In this document: in pieces, positions 8,904-18,824 of the stretch
Layout: each line of letters opens with the position of its first letter
Numbering within the stretch: position 1 is the stretch's first letter
Origin: Caulobacter ginsengisoli
Lineage (GTDB): Bacteria; Pseudomonadota; Alphaproteobacteria; Caulobacterales; Caulobacteraceae
Length of the DNA: 64,000 bases
NCBI RefSeq assembly: GCF_030814835.1
Contig: NZ_JAUSVS010000001.1
Span: 749,001-813,000 of the forward strand
Direction of reading: 5' to 3'
Made by a program: the position numbers and the translations under genes
Notes under the pieces: generated by a model
Told to the model about the DNA's origin: nothing
Seen by the model: the letters and a program-made list of their open reading frames with translations, nothing else
The model's database searches: none

Positions 8904-10982
8904 ATGACGCCGCAGCTTCTCGTCACTCTGCTGGTCTTCGCGCCCCTGCTCGGGGCCGCGATCGCCGGCCTGTTCGGCCGCCGCATCGGCGACATCCCCA
9001 GCCAGGCGGTGACCACCGGCCTGCTGCTGGCCGCCGCCGCCGGCTCGTGGGTGACCTTCTACGGGGTGATCTGGGGCGACTGGCCGGCCCGGTTCATCGT
9101 CCAGATCGCGCCCTTCATCGACGTCGGAAACTTCCATTCCAACTGGTCGATCCGCATCGACAGCCTGTCGGCGGTGATGCTGGTGGTGGTGACCACCGTC
9201 TCCAGCCTCGTGCACGTCTACAGCTGGGGCTACATGGCCAGCGACGACAGCCGGCCGCGCTTCTTCGCCTACCTGTCCCTCTTCACCTTCGCCATGCTGG
9301 CCCTGGTCACCGCCTCGGACTTCATGCAGCTGTTCTTCGGCTGGGAAGGGGTGGGGCTGGCCTCCTATCTGCTGATCGGCTTCTGGTACAAGAAGCCCAC
9401 CGCCAACGCCGCCGCCATCAAAGCCTTCGTGGTCAACCGGATCGGCGACTTCGGCTTCGCGCTCGGCATCATGACCTGCTTCTGGGTGTTCGGCTCGGTG
9501 CAGTTCGCCGACATCTTCCCGCAGGTCGCCGCCAAGGCCGCCACCACCTGGCAGTTCGCCGGCCACAGCTGGCACACGGTCGACCTGGCCTGCGCCCTGC
9601 TGTTCGTCGGGGCCATGGGCAAGTCGGCCCAGTTCTTTCTGCACACCTGGCTGCCCGACGCCATGGAGGGCCCGACCCCGGTCTCGGCCCTGATCCACGC
9701 GGCGACCATGGTCACCGCCGGCGTCTACATGGTCTGCCTGCTGTCGCCGATGTTCGAATACGCCCCGGTGGCCAAGCAGATCGTCACCCTGATCGGGGCG
9801 ATCACCGCCCTGTTCGCCGCCACGGTCGGTCTGGCCCAGAACGACATCAAGCGGGTCATCGCCTATTCGACCTGCTCGCAGCTGGGCTACATGTTCTTCG
9901 CCGCCGGCGTCGGCGCCTATCAGGCGGCCATGTTCCACCTGTTCACCCACGCCTTCTTCAAGGCCCTGCTGTTCCTGGGCGCCGGCTCGGTGATCAACGG
10001 CATGCACCACGAGCAGGACATGCGGAAGATGGGCGGCCTGTGGAAATACCTGCCCGTCACCTACGGGGTGATGATGATCGGCACCATCGCCATCACCGGC
10101 ATGGGCATCCCAGGCTACGACCTGGGCTTCGCCGGCTTCTATTCCAAGGACACCATCATCGAGGCCGCCTTCGCCGCGGGCCGGACCAGCGGCGTCGGCT
10201 ATTTCGCCTTCGTCATCGGCGTCCTGGCCGCTGGCCTGACCGCCTTCTACAGCTGGCGGCTGGTGTTCATGACCTTCCATGGCCACGCCAAGTGGGGCCA
10301 TGACGCCCACCACGCGGTCGCCGACGACCACGCCAGCCACGCCCAGATCGAGACCCACAGCGAACCGCTGCCGGATGATGCCCACGACGACCATGGGCAC
10401 GGCCACGACCATACCCCGCATGAGAGCCCGCTCTCCATGCTGGTCCCGATCTGCCTGCTGGCCGTCGGCGCCATTGGGGCGGGCTATCTGTTCGTCGAGA
10501 ACTTCGTCGGGGCCGAGCAGGTCGAGTTCTGGCGCGGCGCCATCTTCAACGGCGCGGCCAACCACATCCTGCACATGGCCCATACCGAGACCCCCGAATG
10601 GGTCAAGCTGGCGCCGCTGGTCGTCTCGCTGCTGGGCCTGCTGGGCGCCTGGTATGTCTATATCGCCCGCGAGGGCATGGGCGCGCGGATCGCCGCCGAG
10701 AAGGGGCCGGCTTGGTCCTTCCTCTACAACAAGTGGTTCTTCGACGAGATCTACGACGCCACCTTCGTGCGGCTGGCCAGAATCCTGGGCGACCTGTTCT
10801 GGAAGGGCGGCGACCAGAAACTGATCGACGGCCTGGGCCCCAACGGCGTCTCCTGGCTCTCCTACGTCATCGGGCGCGGGACCGGGCGGCTGCAGACCGG
10901 CTATGTCTACCACTACGCCTTCGTGATGCTGCTGGGCATCGCCGGCCTTCTCGGCTGGTTCCTGTTCATGTGGTCGCGGTGA
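8904..10982 (+). CDS. nuoL: NADH-quinone oxidoreductase subunit L (NuoL, antiporter-like) with His-rich loop
   Basis: Distal proton-pumping subunit related to MrpA/NhaA-type antiporters. Signatures include [39 protein letters not shown] and [17 protein letters not shown]. The 692 residues include the C-terminal lateral helix extension that braces the membrane arm. Residues 459-506 form a hydrophilic insertion with 14 histidines in 48 residues, mixed with Asp and Glu, just after a conserved helix ([13 protein letters not shown]). Such loops occur in some alphaproteobacterial NuoL; a metal-binding role is only a guess. The start follows nuoK by ten bases. Confidence 0.97.
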   Translation: MTPQLLVTLLVFAPLLGAAIAGLFGRRIGDIPSQAVTTGLLLAAAAGSWVTFYGVIWGDWPARFIVQIAPFIDVGNFHSNWSIRIDSLSAVMLVVVTTVSSLVHVYSWGYMASDDSRPRFFAYLSLFTFAMLALVTASDFMQLFFGWEGVGLASYLLIGFWYKKPTANAAAIKAFVVNRIGDFGFALGIMTCFWVFGSVQFADIFPQVAAKAATTWQFAGHSWHTVDLACALLFVGAMGKSAQFFLHTWLPDAMEGPTPVSALIHAATMVTAGVYMVCLLSPMFEYAPVAKQIVTLIGAITALFAATVGLAQNDIKRVIAYSTCSQLGYMFFAAGVGAYQAAMFHLFTHAFFKALLFLGAGSVINGMHHEQDMRKMGGLWKYLPVTYGVMMIGTIAITGMGIPGYDLGFAGFYSKDTIIEAAFAAGRTSGVGYFAFVIGVLAAGLTAFYSWRLVFMTFHGHAKWGHDAHHAVADDHASHAQIETHSEPLPDDAHDDHGHGHDHTPHESPLSMLVPICLLAVGAIGAGYLFVENFVGAEQVEFWRGAIFNGAANHILHMAHTETPEWVKLAPLVVSLLGLLGAWYVYIAREGMGARIAAEKGPAWSFLYNKWFFDEIYDATFVRLARILGDLFWKGGDQKLIDGLGPNGVSWLSYVIGRGTGRLQTGYVYHYAFVMLLGIAGLLGWFLFMWSR

Positions 10983-10989
10983 GGCAGCG

Positions 10990-12474
10990 ATGACCGGTAT
11001 CCTCTCCGCCATCACCTTCGTGCCCCTGGTCGGCGTCGCGGCCATCCTGCTGCTGCGCGCCTTCGGCCAGACCGGCGAGCGCGCCGACACGGCCGCCAAA
11101 TGGATCGCCCTGGCCGCCACCCTGGCCAGCTTCGCCCTGTCTGTCCTGCTGGTCTTCCAGTTCGACCCCGCCAACACCGGCTTCCAGTTCCTGGAAGATG
11201 TCCCGTGGTTCGCCGGCCTGCACTACCGCATGGGGGTCGACGGCATCTCGGTGCTGTTCGTGCCGCTGACCACCTTCCTGATGCCGCTCTGTATCGCCGC
11301 CTCGTGGAAGTCGATCGACAAGCGGGTGGCCGAATACATGGTCGCCTTCCTGGTGCTGGAGACCCTGGTCATCGGGGTGTTCTGCGCCCTGGACATCATC
11401 CTCTTCTATACGTTCTTCGAATTCGGCCTGGTGCCGATGTTCCTGATCATCGGCATCTGGGGCGGCAAGAACCGGGTCTATGCGGCCTTCAAGTTCTTCC
11501 TCTACACCCTGCTGGGCAGCGTGCTGATGCTGGCCGCCATCTTGTTCATGATGGGCGTGGCCCACACCAGCTCCATCCCCGAGCTGATGCAGTTCAAGTT
11601 CTCGCCCTCGACCCAGACCTGGCTGTGGCTGGCCTTCTTCGCCAGTTTCGCGGTCAAGATGCCGATGTGGCCGGTCCACACCTGGCTGCCCGACGCCCAC
11701 GTCGAGGCCCCGACCGCCGGTTCGGTGATCCTGGCTGGCATCCTGTTGAAGATGGGCGGGTACGGCTTCCTGCGGTTCTCGCTGCCGATGTTTCCGCACG
11801 CCAGCATTCAGTTCACGCCGCTGATCTTCGCCCTGTCGGTGATCGCCATCATCTACACCTCGCTGGTCGCCTTCCGGCAGACCGACGTGAAGAAGCTGAT
11901 CGCCTATTCGTCGGTCGCCCATATGGGCTTCGTGACCATGGGCATCTTCAGCGGCAACGCCCAGGGCGAGCAGGGCGCCATCTATCAGATGATCAGCCAC
12001 GGGGTGATCTCGGGCGCGCTCTTCCTCTGCGTCGGCGTCATCTACGACCGCATGCACACCCGCGAGATCAACTTCTACGGCGGCCTCGTCAGCCGCATGC
12101 CGTTCTACGCGGCGGTCTTCATGCTGTTCACCATGGGCAATGTCGGCCTGCCGGGCACTTCCGGCTTCGTCGGCGAGATCCTGACCATGACCGGGACCTA
12201 CCAGGCCTCGACCTGGACGGCGCTGCTGGCGGCCACCGGGGTCATCCTGTCGGCCGTCTATGCCCTGACCCTCTATCGGCGGGTGATCTTCGGCGAGATG
12301 ACCAACCCGGCCCTGGCGACCATCACCGACATGGACTGGCGCGAGATGGCCATCTTCGCGCCGCTGATCGTCTCGACTCTCTGGCTGGGCGTGCAGCCCA
12401 ACCTAATCTTCAACATTACAGGCGCTTCCGTCGACGCGCTGGTCGGCGCCTGGCGCGTCGCCGTAGCCGGGTAG
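10990..12474 (+). CDS. nuoM: NADH-quinone oxidoreductase subunit M (NuoM, antiporter-like)
   Basis: Central proton-pumping subunit, 494 residues and about 14 helices. It carries the family signatures [38 protein letters not shown] and [15 protein letters not shown], including the conserved Glu and Lys residues of the proton channel. It lies seven bases after nuoL and five before nuoN, in the standard order. Confidence 0.97.
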   Translation: MTGILSAITFVPLVGVAAILLLRAFGQTGERADTAAKWIALAATLASFALSVLLVFQFDPANTGFQFLEDVPWFAGLHYRMGVDGISVLFVPLTTFLMPLCIAASWKSIDKRVAEYMVAFLVLETLVIGVFCALDIILFYTFFEFGLVPMFLIIGIWGGKNRVYAAFKFFLYTLLGSVLMLAAILFMMGVAHTSSIPELMQFKFSPSTQTWLWLAFFASFAVKMPMWPVHTWLPDAHVEAPTAGSVILAGILLKMGGYGFLRFSLPMFPHASIQFTPLIFALSVIAIIYTSLVAFRQTDVKKLIAYSSVAHMGFVTMGIFSGNAQGEQGAIYQMISHGVISGALFLCVGVIYDRMHTREINFYGGLVSRMPFYAAVFMLFTMGNVGLPGTSGFVGEILTMTGTYQASTWTALLAATGVILSAVYALTLYRRVIFGEMTNPALATITDMDWREMAIFAPLIVSTLWLGVQPNLIFNITGASVDALVGAWRVAVAG

Positions 12475-12478
12475 GGCG

Positions 12479-13912
12479 ATGCCACTCTCCGATCTCCAAC
12501 TCGCCGCGCCCGAACTGATCCTGGCCCTCTCGGCCATGGTCCTGCTGCTGTGGGGCGCCTTCGCTGGCCGCGCCAGCACGGCCCACACGGTCGCCAGCAT
12601 GGCCGCCCTGCTGGCCGCCGCCGTGGCCGCCGTCTATGCGCCGCACGGCCGGGCGTTCGCCGGCGGCTTCGTCTCGGACGACGCGGCGACCTTCGCCAAG
12701 GTCGCCATCTTCGTCGCCAGCGCCGTCTCGATTCCCCTGGCCACCGGCTGGTTCGCCCGCCGGGGCGACAGCCGCTTCGAGTTCCCGGTGCTGGTCATCC
12801 TGGCCGCGCTTGGCATGGGCATGATGGTCTCGGCCGGCGACCTGATCAGCCTCTATGTCGGGGTCGAGCTGCAGTCCCTGGCCCTCTACGTCCTGGCCGC
12901 CTTCCGCCGCGACGATCCCAAGGCCTCCGAGGCGGGCCTCAAGTATTTCGTGCTCGGCGCCCTCTCCTCGGGCCTGCTGCTCTACGGCGCCTCGCTGATC
13001 TACGGCTTCGCCGGCTCGACCCATTTCGACGTCATCGCCGCCGCGGTGGGCGATGGGGTCGGCAAGTCGGGCGTGCTGTTCGGCATGGTCTTCCTGATCT
13101 GCGGCATCGCCTTCAAGGTCTCGGCCGCGCCCTTCCACATGTGGACGCCGGACGTCTACGAGGGCGCCCCGACCCCGGTTGTCGGCTTCTTCGCCGCCGC
13201 CCCCAAGCTGGCCGCCATGGTCCTCTTCGCCCGGGCCCTGGCCGACGGCTTCGCCGGGGCGCTGGACCAGTGGCGCCAGGTGCTGATCATCATCGCCCTG
13301 CTGTCGGTGTTCGTCGGCGCCTTCGCCGGCCTGGCCCAGAGCAATCTGAAGCGCCTGTGGGCCTACAGCTCGATCGCCAATGTCGGCTACGCCCTGATCG
13401 GCCTGGCCTCCGGGGACCAGGCCGGCATCCAGTCGATGCTGATGTTCATGGTCCTCTACATGGTCGATGTGACCGGCTTCTTCGCCTGCCTGACCGCGCT
13501 CAGCCGCGAGGGCAAGCCGATGGAAACCATCCAGGACATGGCGGGCCTCTTCAAGGAAAAGCCCGGCATGGCCCTGGCCATGACCGCCTTCTCGCTCTCG
13601 GCCCTGGGCCTGCCACCGTTCAGCGGCTTCTTCGCGAAATTGTATGTCTTCAAGGCCGCCGTCTTCGCGCCGAACATGGCCTGGGTGGCCGTGGCCGGCC
13701 TGGTCGGCAGTGTGGTGGCCGCCTTCTATTACCTGCGGCTGATCAAGGTCATGTGGTTCGACGCCGCCTCCGGCCCGGTCGAGGCGACGCCGACCGAGGC
13801 CCGCGTCATCGCCATTGGGGCGGCGGTCTTCTCCATGCCGCTGGTCTGGCTGGCCCTGCATTGGCTCGATCAGTGGGCGGGTGCGGCCGCCGCGGCTTTC
13901 GGCCATAGCTGA
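12479..13912 (+). CDS. nuoN: NADH-quinone oxidoreductase subunit N (NuoN, antiporter-like)
   Basis: Third antiporter-like subunit, 477 residues, adjacent to NuoK in the complex. Recognised by SLYVGVELQSLALYVLAAF, FKVSAAPFHMWTPDVYEGAP and LKRLWAYSSIANVGYAL, with FSLSALGLPPFSGFFAKLYVF near the C-terminus. It completes the nuo series in this window; nuoA-D would be expected upstream of the window edge. The stop lies one base before the birA start, so birA is part of the same transcription unit. Confidence 0.97.
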   Translation: MPLSDLQLAAPELILALSAMVLLLWGAFAGRASTAHTVASMAALLAAAVAAVYAPHGRAFAGGFVSDDAATFAKVAIFVASAVSIPLATGWFARRGDSRFEFPVLVILAALGMGMMVSAGDLISLYVGVELQSLALYVLAAFRRDDPKASEAGLKYFVLGALSSGLLLYGASLIYGFAGSTHFDVIAAAVGDGVGKSGVLFGMVFLICGIAFKVSAAPFHMWTPDVYEGAPTPVVGFFAAAPKLAAMVLFARALADGFAGALDQWRQVLIIIALLSVFVGAFAGLAQSNLKRLWAYSSIANVGYALIGLASGDQAGIQSMLMFMVLYMVDVTGFFACLTALSREGKPMETIQDMAGLFKEKPGMALAMTAFSLSALGLPPFSGFFAKLYVFKAAVFAPNMAWVAVAGLVGSVVAAFYYLRLIKVMWFDAASGPVEATPTEARVIAIGAAVFSMPLVWLALHWLDQWAGAAAAAFGHS

Positions 13913-13913
13913 G

Positions 13914-14651
13914 GTGTCCATCCCGCCGATCGAGGCGCTGGACGAGATCGACTCGACCAACGCCGAAGTGCGGCGCCGGGCCGAGGCCGGCCAGACCGGC
14001 CCGGTCTGGATCACCGCCCTTAGACAAACGGCCGGCCGCGGCCGCCGGGGCCGCAGCTGGGAAACCCCCGTCGGCAACCTCGCCGCCACCCTGCTGTTCG
14101 TCACCGACAAGCCGCCCGCCGAGGCCGCCCAGGTCAGCTTCGTCGCCGCCCTGGCCGTCGCCGACCTCGCCTCGACCTACGTGCCCGCCAGCCTGGTCAG
14201 CCTCAAATGGCCCAATGACCCGATGATCGCCGGGATCAAGACCAGCGGCGTCCTCATCGAGTCCGGCCAGCATCCGATGGGCGGCCTGTGGGTCGCGGTC
14301 GGGATTGGCGTCAACCTGGCCCATCCGCCGGTCGTGTCCGAAAAGCCCGCCACGGCCCTGGCCCTGCACATGACGGCCCCGCCGCCCAAGCCCTTGGAGG
14401 CGCTCTCGATCCTGGCCGAGGCCTTCGAGCGCTGGCGCCGCCTCTGGGACAGCGCCGGCTTCGCGGCCATCGCCGATGCCTGGACCGCGCGCGCCCATGG
14501 CCTGGGCGAGCCCTGCGTGGCGCGGCTGGGGACTGAAACCCTGCACGGGGTGGCCGAGGGCCTGGACAGCGACGGCGCCTTGCGTCTTCGTCTGCCCGAC
14601 GGCTCCCTTCGGCGGATCACCGCCGGCGATGTCTTCTTTGGAGAGGCCTGA
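13914..14651 (+). CDS. birA: Biotin--[acetyl-CoA-carboxylase] ligase (BirA, catalytic domain only)
   Basis: Activates biotin with ATP and transfers it to the carboxyl-carrier lysine of acetyl-CoA and other carboxylases. The adenylate/biotin loop GRGRRGRSW is at 41-49 and the conserved lysine motif SLKWPND around K98, followed by KTSGVLIE. At 245 residues with no N-terminal winged helix it is a monofunctional ligase, not a repressor. The GTG start at 13914 follows the nuoN stop by one base; earlier in-frame starts would lie inside nuoN. The stop overlaps the coaX ATG (TGATG). Confidence 0.93.
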   Translation: MSIPPIEALDEIDSTNAEVRRRAEAGQTGPVWITALRQTAGRGRRGRSWETPVGNLAATLLFVTDKPPAEAAQVSFVAALAVADLASTYVPASLVSLKWPNDPMIAGIKTSGVLIESGQHPMGGLWVAVGIGVNLAHPPVVSEKPATALALHMTAPPPKPLEALSILAEAFERWRRLWDSAGFAAIADAWTARAHGLGEPCVARLGTETLHGVAEGLDSDGALRLRLPDGSLRRITAGDVFFGEA

Positions 14652-15436
14652 TGCTGCTGGCTATCGAGCAGGGCAACACCAACACGCTCTTCGCCATCCA
14701 TGACGGCAATGAGTGGATCGCCCAGTGGCGCGCCGCCACCGACAGCCGCCGCACCGCCGACGAATACGCCGTCTGGCTGTTGCAGCTTCTGGAGATGCGC
14801 GGCCTGAAGCTGGCCAGCCTGGACGGCTGTATCATTTCGAGCGTCGTGCCGCAGTCGCTGTTCAACCTGCGCAACCTCTCGCGCCGCTACCTGCATGTCG
14901 AGCCGCTGGTGATCGGCGAGAACGCCGAGCTGGGCGTCGCCGTCCGCATCGAGAAACCTTCCGAGGCCGGCGCCGACCGCCTGGTCAACGCCATCGGGGC
15001 CCATGTGATCTATCCGGGCGACCTGATCGTCATCGACAGCGGCACCGCCACCACCTTCGACATCGTGGCGGCCGACGGCGGGTTCGAGGGCGGGGTGATC
15101 GCGCCCGGCATCAACCTCTCCATGCAGGCCCTGCACGACGCCGCCGCCAAGCTGCCGCGCATCGCCATCCAGCGGCCCGAGCGCAACCGCGTGGTCGGGA
15201 CCGACACCGTCACCGCCATGCAGTCGGGGGTGTTCTGGGGCTATATCGCCCTGATCGAGGGGCTGATTGCCCGCATCAAGGTGGAACGGGGAACGCCGCT
15301 CACCGTTGTCGCCACCGGCGGCGTCGTCTCGCTGTTCGAGGGCGCCACCGATTCCATCGACTTCTTCGATCCCGATCTCACCATCCGAGGGCTTCTCGAA
15401 ATTCACCGTCGCAATCGCCATATCGCCGGCCAATGA
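14651..15436 (+). CDS. coaX: Type III pantothenate kinase (CoaX)
   Basis: First step of coenzyme A synthesis, phosphorylating pantothenate; the ASKHA-fold type III enzyme works with ATP and potassium. Phosphate-binding regions are visible: EQGNTNT near residue 6, [12 protein letters not shown] and DSGTATTFD. The first motif is normally DxGNT, so the position usually held by Asp is Glu here. The length of 261 residues is normal. It is coupled to birA by a one-base overlap and to the RNase J gene by a four-base overlap. Confidence 0.94.
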   Translation: MLLAIEQGNTNTLFAIHDGNEWIAQWRAATDSRRTADEYAVWLLQLLEMRGLKLASLDGCIISSVVPQSLFNLRNLSRRYLHVEPLVIGENAELGVAVRIEKPSEAGADRLVNAIGAHVIYPGDLIVIDSGTATTFDIVAADGGFEGGVIAPGINLSMQALHDAAAKLPRIAIQRPERNRVVGTDTVTAMQSGVFWGYIALIEGLIARIKVERGTPLTVVATGGVVSLFEGATDSIDFFDPDLTIRGLLEIHRRNRHIAGQ

Positions 15437-17112
15437 GCAAAAAAACCGACGATCAGCTCGTCTTCCTGCCGCTGGGCGGGTCGAACGAGATCGGCATGAA
15501 CTTCAACCTGTATGGCTTCGGCCCCGCCGACGACCGCAAATGGATCGTCGTCGACCTGGGGGTGACCTTCGGCGACCAGACCACGCCCGGGGTCGACATC
15601 ATCCTGCCCGACCCGGAATTTGCCGTCGGCATCGCCGACGACATCCTCGGGATAGTGCTGACCCACGCCCATGAGGACCATATCGGCGCGGTGGCCTGGC
15701 TGTGGCCGCAGCTCAAGGCCCCCGTCTACGCCACCCCCTTCACCGCCTACCTGCTGCGCGAGAAGCTGCGCGACGCCAACCTGCTCGACGAGGTGAAGAT
15801 CACCGAGGTTCCGCTGTCGGGCCGCTTCAGCCTAGGGCCGTTCGACCTCGAACTGATCACCCTGACCCACTCCATTCCCGAGCCCAACGGCCTGGCCATC
15901 CGCACCCCGCTGGGCACGATCCTGCATACCGGCGACTGGAAGATCGACCCCGACCCCATGCTGGGCGAGGTCACCGACATCGACGCCATACGCCAGCTGG
16001 GCGACGAGGGCGTGCTGGCCATGGTCTGCGACAGCACCAACGTCTTCGTCGATGGCTCGGCGGGCTCGGAGTCCGATGTCCGCAAGGCGATGACCGCGCT
16101 GATCAAGCCGCTCAAGGGCCGGGTCGCCGTCGCCTGCTTCGCCTCCAACGTCGCCCGCATGGACACCGTCATCCGCGCCGCCGAGGCGGCCGGGCGCAGG
16201 GTCTGCCTGGTCGGCCGCTCGATGTTCCGTATGGCCGGCGCCGCCCATTCGGTGGGGCTGATGAGCGACATCAAGCCCTTCCTCAGCGACGGCGAGGCCC
16301 GCCACATGCCCGCCGACGGCGTGCTCTATCTCTGCACCGGCAGCCAGGGGGAGGGCAGGGCCGCCCTGGCCCGCATCGCCGAGGGCAACCACCCGCATGT
16401 CAAGCTGGGGCAGGGCGATCACTGCATCTTCTCCTCGCGGGTCATCCCCGGCAACGAGGTGCCGATCCGCAACCTGCAGAACAAGCTCGCCGACCGCGGG
16501 GTGCGCCTCTACACCGAGCGCGACCACCCCGGCATCCACGTCTCCGGTCACCCGTGCCGCGACGAACTCAAGCAGATGTACCAGTGGGCCCGGCCGCAGA
16601 TCGCCGTCCCCACCCACGGCGAGCGCCGCCACCTCTTGGAACACGCCGCCTTCGCGCGCGACCTGCAGGTCGGCCAGACCGTCTCACCCCGCAACGGCGA
16701 CATGGTCCTGCTGGCCCCCGGCCGCGCCCAGATCATCGACGAGGTCCCGTCAGGCCGACTCTATGTCGACGGCGGTGTCGTCACCCCCGAGAACGGCGAG
16801 GCCCTGAAGGAACGTCGCCACGCCGCCTTCAATGGCGTCTTGATGGTTTCGGTCGTGCTGGACGGCAAGCACCGCATCGTCTCGGGCCCGCAGGTCAAGG
16901 CCATCGGCCTGCCGGGGGACGCGGAATACACACTCGACGAAGCCCTCTACGACCTGGCCGAGGATGCCGAACAGGCCCTGCGCAAGCTGCCGGCCGAGGA
17001 ACGCGACCTGGACGAGACCATCGAGACGGCCCTGTCACGCGCGGTCAAGAAGGGAGCCTATCGCATCTGGGAGCGGCGGCCGGTGGTCGAGACGACAGTG
17101 CTGCGGATCTAG
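15433..17112 (+). CDS. rnj: Ribonuclease J
   Basis: Metallo-beta-lactamase/beta-CASP ribonuclease with 5'-3' exonuclease and endonuclease activity, acting in mRNA turnover and rRNA maturation in the cytoplasm. The zinc motif HAHEDH is at 78-83. Further metal-ligand blocks are [12 protein letters not shown] and [10 protein letters not shown], and the late beta-CASP motif [18 protein letters not shown]. The 559 residues are the typical length. The ATG sits in the stop of coaX (ATGA). The stop TAG shares the palindrome CTAG with the stop of the convergent next gene. Confidence 0.95.
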   Translation: MSKKTDDQLVFLPLGGSNEIGMNFNLYGFGPADDRKWIVVDLGVTFGDQTTPGVDIILPDPEFAVGIADDILGIVLTHAHEDHIGAVAWLWPQLKAPVYATPFTAYLLREKLRDANLLDEVKITEVPLSGRFSLGPFDLELITLTHSIPEPNGLAIRTPLGTILHTGDWKIDPDPMLGEVTDIDAIRQLGDEGVLAMVCDSTNVFVDGSAGSESDVRKAMTALIKPLKGRVAVACFASNVARMDTVIRAAEAAGRRVCLVGRSMFRMAGAAHSVGLMSDIKPFLSDGEARHMPADGVLYLCTGSQGEGRAALARIAEGNHPHVKLGQGDHCIFSSRVIPGNEVPIRNLQNKLADRGVRLYTERDHPGIHVSGHPCRDELKQMYQWARPQIAVPTHGERRHLLEHAAFARDLQVGQTVSPRNGDMVLLAPGRAQIIDEVPSGRLYVDGGVVTPENGEALKERRHAAFNGVLMVSVVLDGKHRIVSGPQVKAIGLPGDAEYTLDEALYDLAEDAEQALRKLPAEERDLDETIETALSRAVKKGAYRIWERRPVVETTVLRI

Positions 17113-17495
17113 GTGGCCGCCGGTTTCGGCTGCACCAAAGTCGGAAACAGATTGAACCCCGTCTTGTTGTAGATCGCCCAGCCGACCACCTTGAACACGG
17201 TGTTCTCGACCTGCTGGGCCAGGGCCAGGGTCATGTACTGGGAAAACTGCAGGGTCTGGGTGAAGGCGGTCTTCTGCATGCCCAGGATCTGGGTCGCGGT
17301 CGCCTGGTCGATGCGGCCCTCGGCCAGGGCCAGCTGAGTCTGGATCGCCGCTTCCGAGAGCGACTTGATATAGCCCGCCACCAGGGTCGAGTTGGTGTTC
17401 CACCAGGCGGTGGCGTCACCCGACACCTGGCTGGTGATTTCCTGGAACAGCGCCTGGGCGTTGGCCGGGTTGAAGGTGCTGAGATCGGTGGCCAT
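17109..17495 (-). CDS. Helical hypothetical protein (phasin-like composition)
   Basis: A 128-residue protein without signal peptide, predicted to be almost entirely helical and rich in Ala, Gln and Thr (for example AEGRIDQATATQILGMQKTAF), with a hydrophobic C-terminal third (VENTVFKVVGWAIYNKTG). The composition and length resemble phasins or other surface-coating helical proteins, but I do not see a decisive signature. It converges on the RNase J gene, and both stop codons are formed by one CTAG. It precedes no other minus gene closely, as the lipoprotein gene upstream ends 13 bases before its start. Confidence 0.7.
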   Translation of the reverse strand: MATDLSTFNPANAQALFQEITSQVSGDATAWWNTNSTLVAGYIKSLSEAAIQTQLALAEGRIDQATATQILGMQKTAFTQTLQFSQYMTLALAQQVENTVFKVVGWAIYNKTGFNLFPTLVQPKPAAT

Positions 17496-17508
17496 CGGGC
17501 GCTCCTTG

Positions 17509-17952
17509 TTACGGCTTCAGCGCCTGGGCCGCGCGGGCGGCCTGGTCGCAGCTGGTCAGCATCGGCGCGCTGATCCCGGCGCCAGGGGCCAGGCCCGTGG
17601 CCTTGTGGATCGCCGCCACCGTCGTCACCTGGGTCTGGCAGCCCTTGATCAGGCCGACCAGCAGGGTGCGCGCCCGCTCGGCCGGGGCCTTGGCCTGGAC
17701 CGGCAGGGTGTCGGCCCGCAGGGCCGCCACGGTCAGGGACGAGATGATGGTGGTGTATTCGCCGGTCGCCCCATCATAGGTGGCCTTGTCGGCATAGCTG
17801 CCCAGCTCGATCTCGGCCGACAGCTTGGCCACCCCCTGGAAGGCGGTGGTCATCTGGGTGTCGAGAGTGTTGTCGTAGGCCGGGGCGAAGGTCTGGCATC
17901 CGGCCAGCATCAAGGCGGCGAATACCGCGACGACAGGGGCAGGCAGTCTCAT
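17509..17952 (-). CDS. Lipoprotein of unknown function
   Basis: A 147-residue precursor with MRLP, a hydrophobic core and a lipobox ending at C19 (LMLAGC). The mature part is helical and contains two more cysteines (KGCQTQ, LTSCDQ). It starts at the ATG whose reverse complement ends at 17952; the frame is open much further upstream on the minus strand but that part is antisense to the epimerase gene. It is co-directional with the helical protein gene 13 bases downstream, so the two may form an operon. Family not recognised. Confidence 0.8.
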   Translation of the reverse strand: MRLPAPVVAVFAALMLAGCQTFAPAYDNTLDTQMTTAFQGVAKLSAEIELGSYADKATYDGATGEYTTIISSLTVAALRADTLPVQAKAPAERARTLLVGLIKGCQTQVTTVAAIHKATGLAPGAGISAPMLTSCDQAARAAQALKP

Positions 17953-18081
17953 GGCGCTCCTCCGACTTAGCCCCGACATTGACCCCGACGCGACCTTCCC
18001 GTCAAACGCGAACATGGCAAATTGGCTTTCTGGTGAGCCCGCCGGAGTGCTACGGACGGCCAGCGTTCCAAGGAGCCTTTG

Positions 18082-18501
18082 ATGATCGGCAAGCTCAACC
18101 ACGTCGGCGTCGCCACGCCCTCCATCGACGAGTCGGTAGCCATGTACCGCGACCTCCTCGGCGCCACCTCGATCACCGACAAATGGGTGATGCCCGAGCA
18201 GGGCGTCTGGGTCTGTTTCGTCAACCTGCCCAACAGCCAGATCGAGCTGATCGAGCCCTATGGCGACAAGTCCCCGATCACCGCCTTCCTGGAAAAGAAC
18301 CCCAAGGGCGGCCAGCATCACGTCTGTTTCGAGGTCGAAGACATCATCGAGGCCCGCGACGCCATGAAGGCCAAGGGGGCCACCGTGCTGGGCGAGCCGC
18401 GCATCGGCGCCCACGGCACCCCGGTGATCTTCGTCCACCCCAAGAACATGGGCGGCGTCCTGGTCGAACTCATGGAAACCCCTAAGGGAGACCATCACTG
18501 A
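18082..18501 (+). CDS. mce: Methylmalonyl-CoA epimerase
   Basis: Vicinal-oxygen-chelate enzyme that interconverts (R)- and (S)-methylmalonyl-CoA in propionate and branched-chain amino acid breakdown. The N-terminal LNHVGVATPSIDESV supplies the first His ligand (H8), and GGQHHVCFEVEDI and GGVLVELME supply the later metal ligands. The 139-residue length is typical. AGGAG lies six bases before ATG 18082; a TTG three bases earlier is less likely. The stop overlaps the next ATG (TGATG). Confidence 0.92.
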   Translation: MIGKLNHVGVATPSIDESVAMYRDLLGATSITDKWVMPEQGVWVCFVNLPNSQIELIEPYGDKSPITAFLEKNPKGGQHHVCFEVEDIIEARDAMKAKGATVLGEPRIGAHGTPVIFVHPKNMGGVLVELMETPKGDHH

Positions 18502-18761
18502 TGGGACCCGTCACCGGCATCGCCATCTACCTGACCATCTGGTGGACCGCGCTCTTCTGCATCCTGCCGCTGGGCGCGCGCAGCCATCATGAGATGGGCA
18601 TCGACCTGAAGGACGGCGGCGATCCCGGCGCCCCGGTGAACCCGAACCTGAAGCGCAAGTTCTTCACCACCACCTGGGTGTCGGCCATCATCTTCGCGCT
18701 GTTCTGGCTGACCATCCAGTTCCATTGGGTGACCCTGCCGCAGCTGCCGGCCAACTACTGA
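18501..18761 (+). CDS. DUF1467 family small membrane protein
   Basis: An 86-residue protein with two hydrophobic segments, about 6-24 (AIYLTIWWTALFCILPLG) and 58-76. The pattern is typical of the DUF1467 family, found next to methylmalonyl-CoA epimerase and proS in many alphaproteobacteria: WWTALFCILPLGARS, then a short polar loop, then the second helix. Function unknown. Translationally coupled to mce by a one-base overlap. Confidence 0.85.
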   Translation: MGPVTGIAIYLTIWWTALFCILPLGARSHHEMGIDLKDGGDPGAPVNPNLKRKFFTTTWVSAIIFALFWLTIQFHWVTLPQLPANY

Positions 18762-18768
18762 AGGCACG

Positions 18769-18798
18769 TTGCCAACGCCACCCCCCAGAGGCTAAGTC
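18769..18798 (+). promoter_or_regulatory. Candidate proS promoter
   Basis: TTGCCA at 18769-18774 is followed by GCTAAGTC at 18791-18798, one base off the Caulobacter GCTANAWC -10 consensus. The spacing suits a housekeeping sigma factor, and the proS start is 26 bases downstream. Inferred from pattern only. Confidence 0.4.
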
Positions 18799-18824
18799 AG
18801 CCCCCAGTTTGAACGGGGATATCC

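Noticed and set aside
8721..11177. An 818-codon minus-strand frame across nuoL
   Set aside because: Same reason: composition is that of a shadow frame and it is fully opposed to nuoK, nuoL and the start of nuoM.
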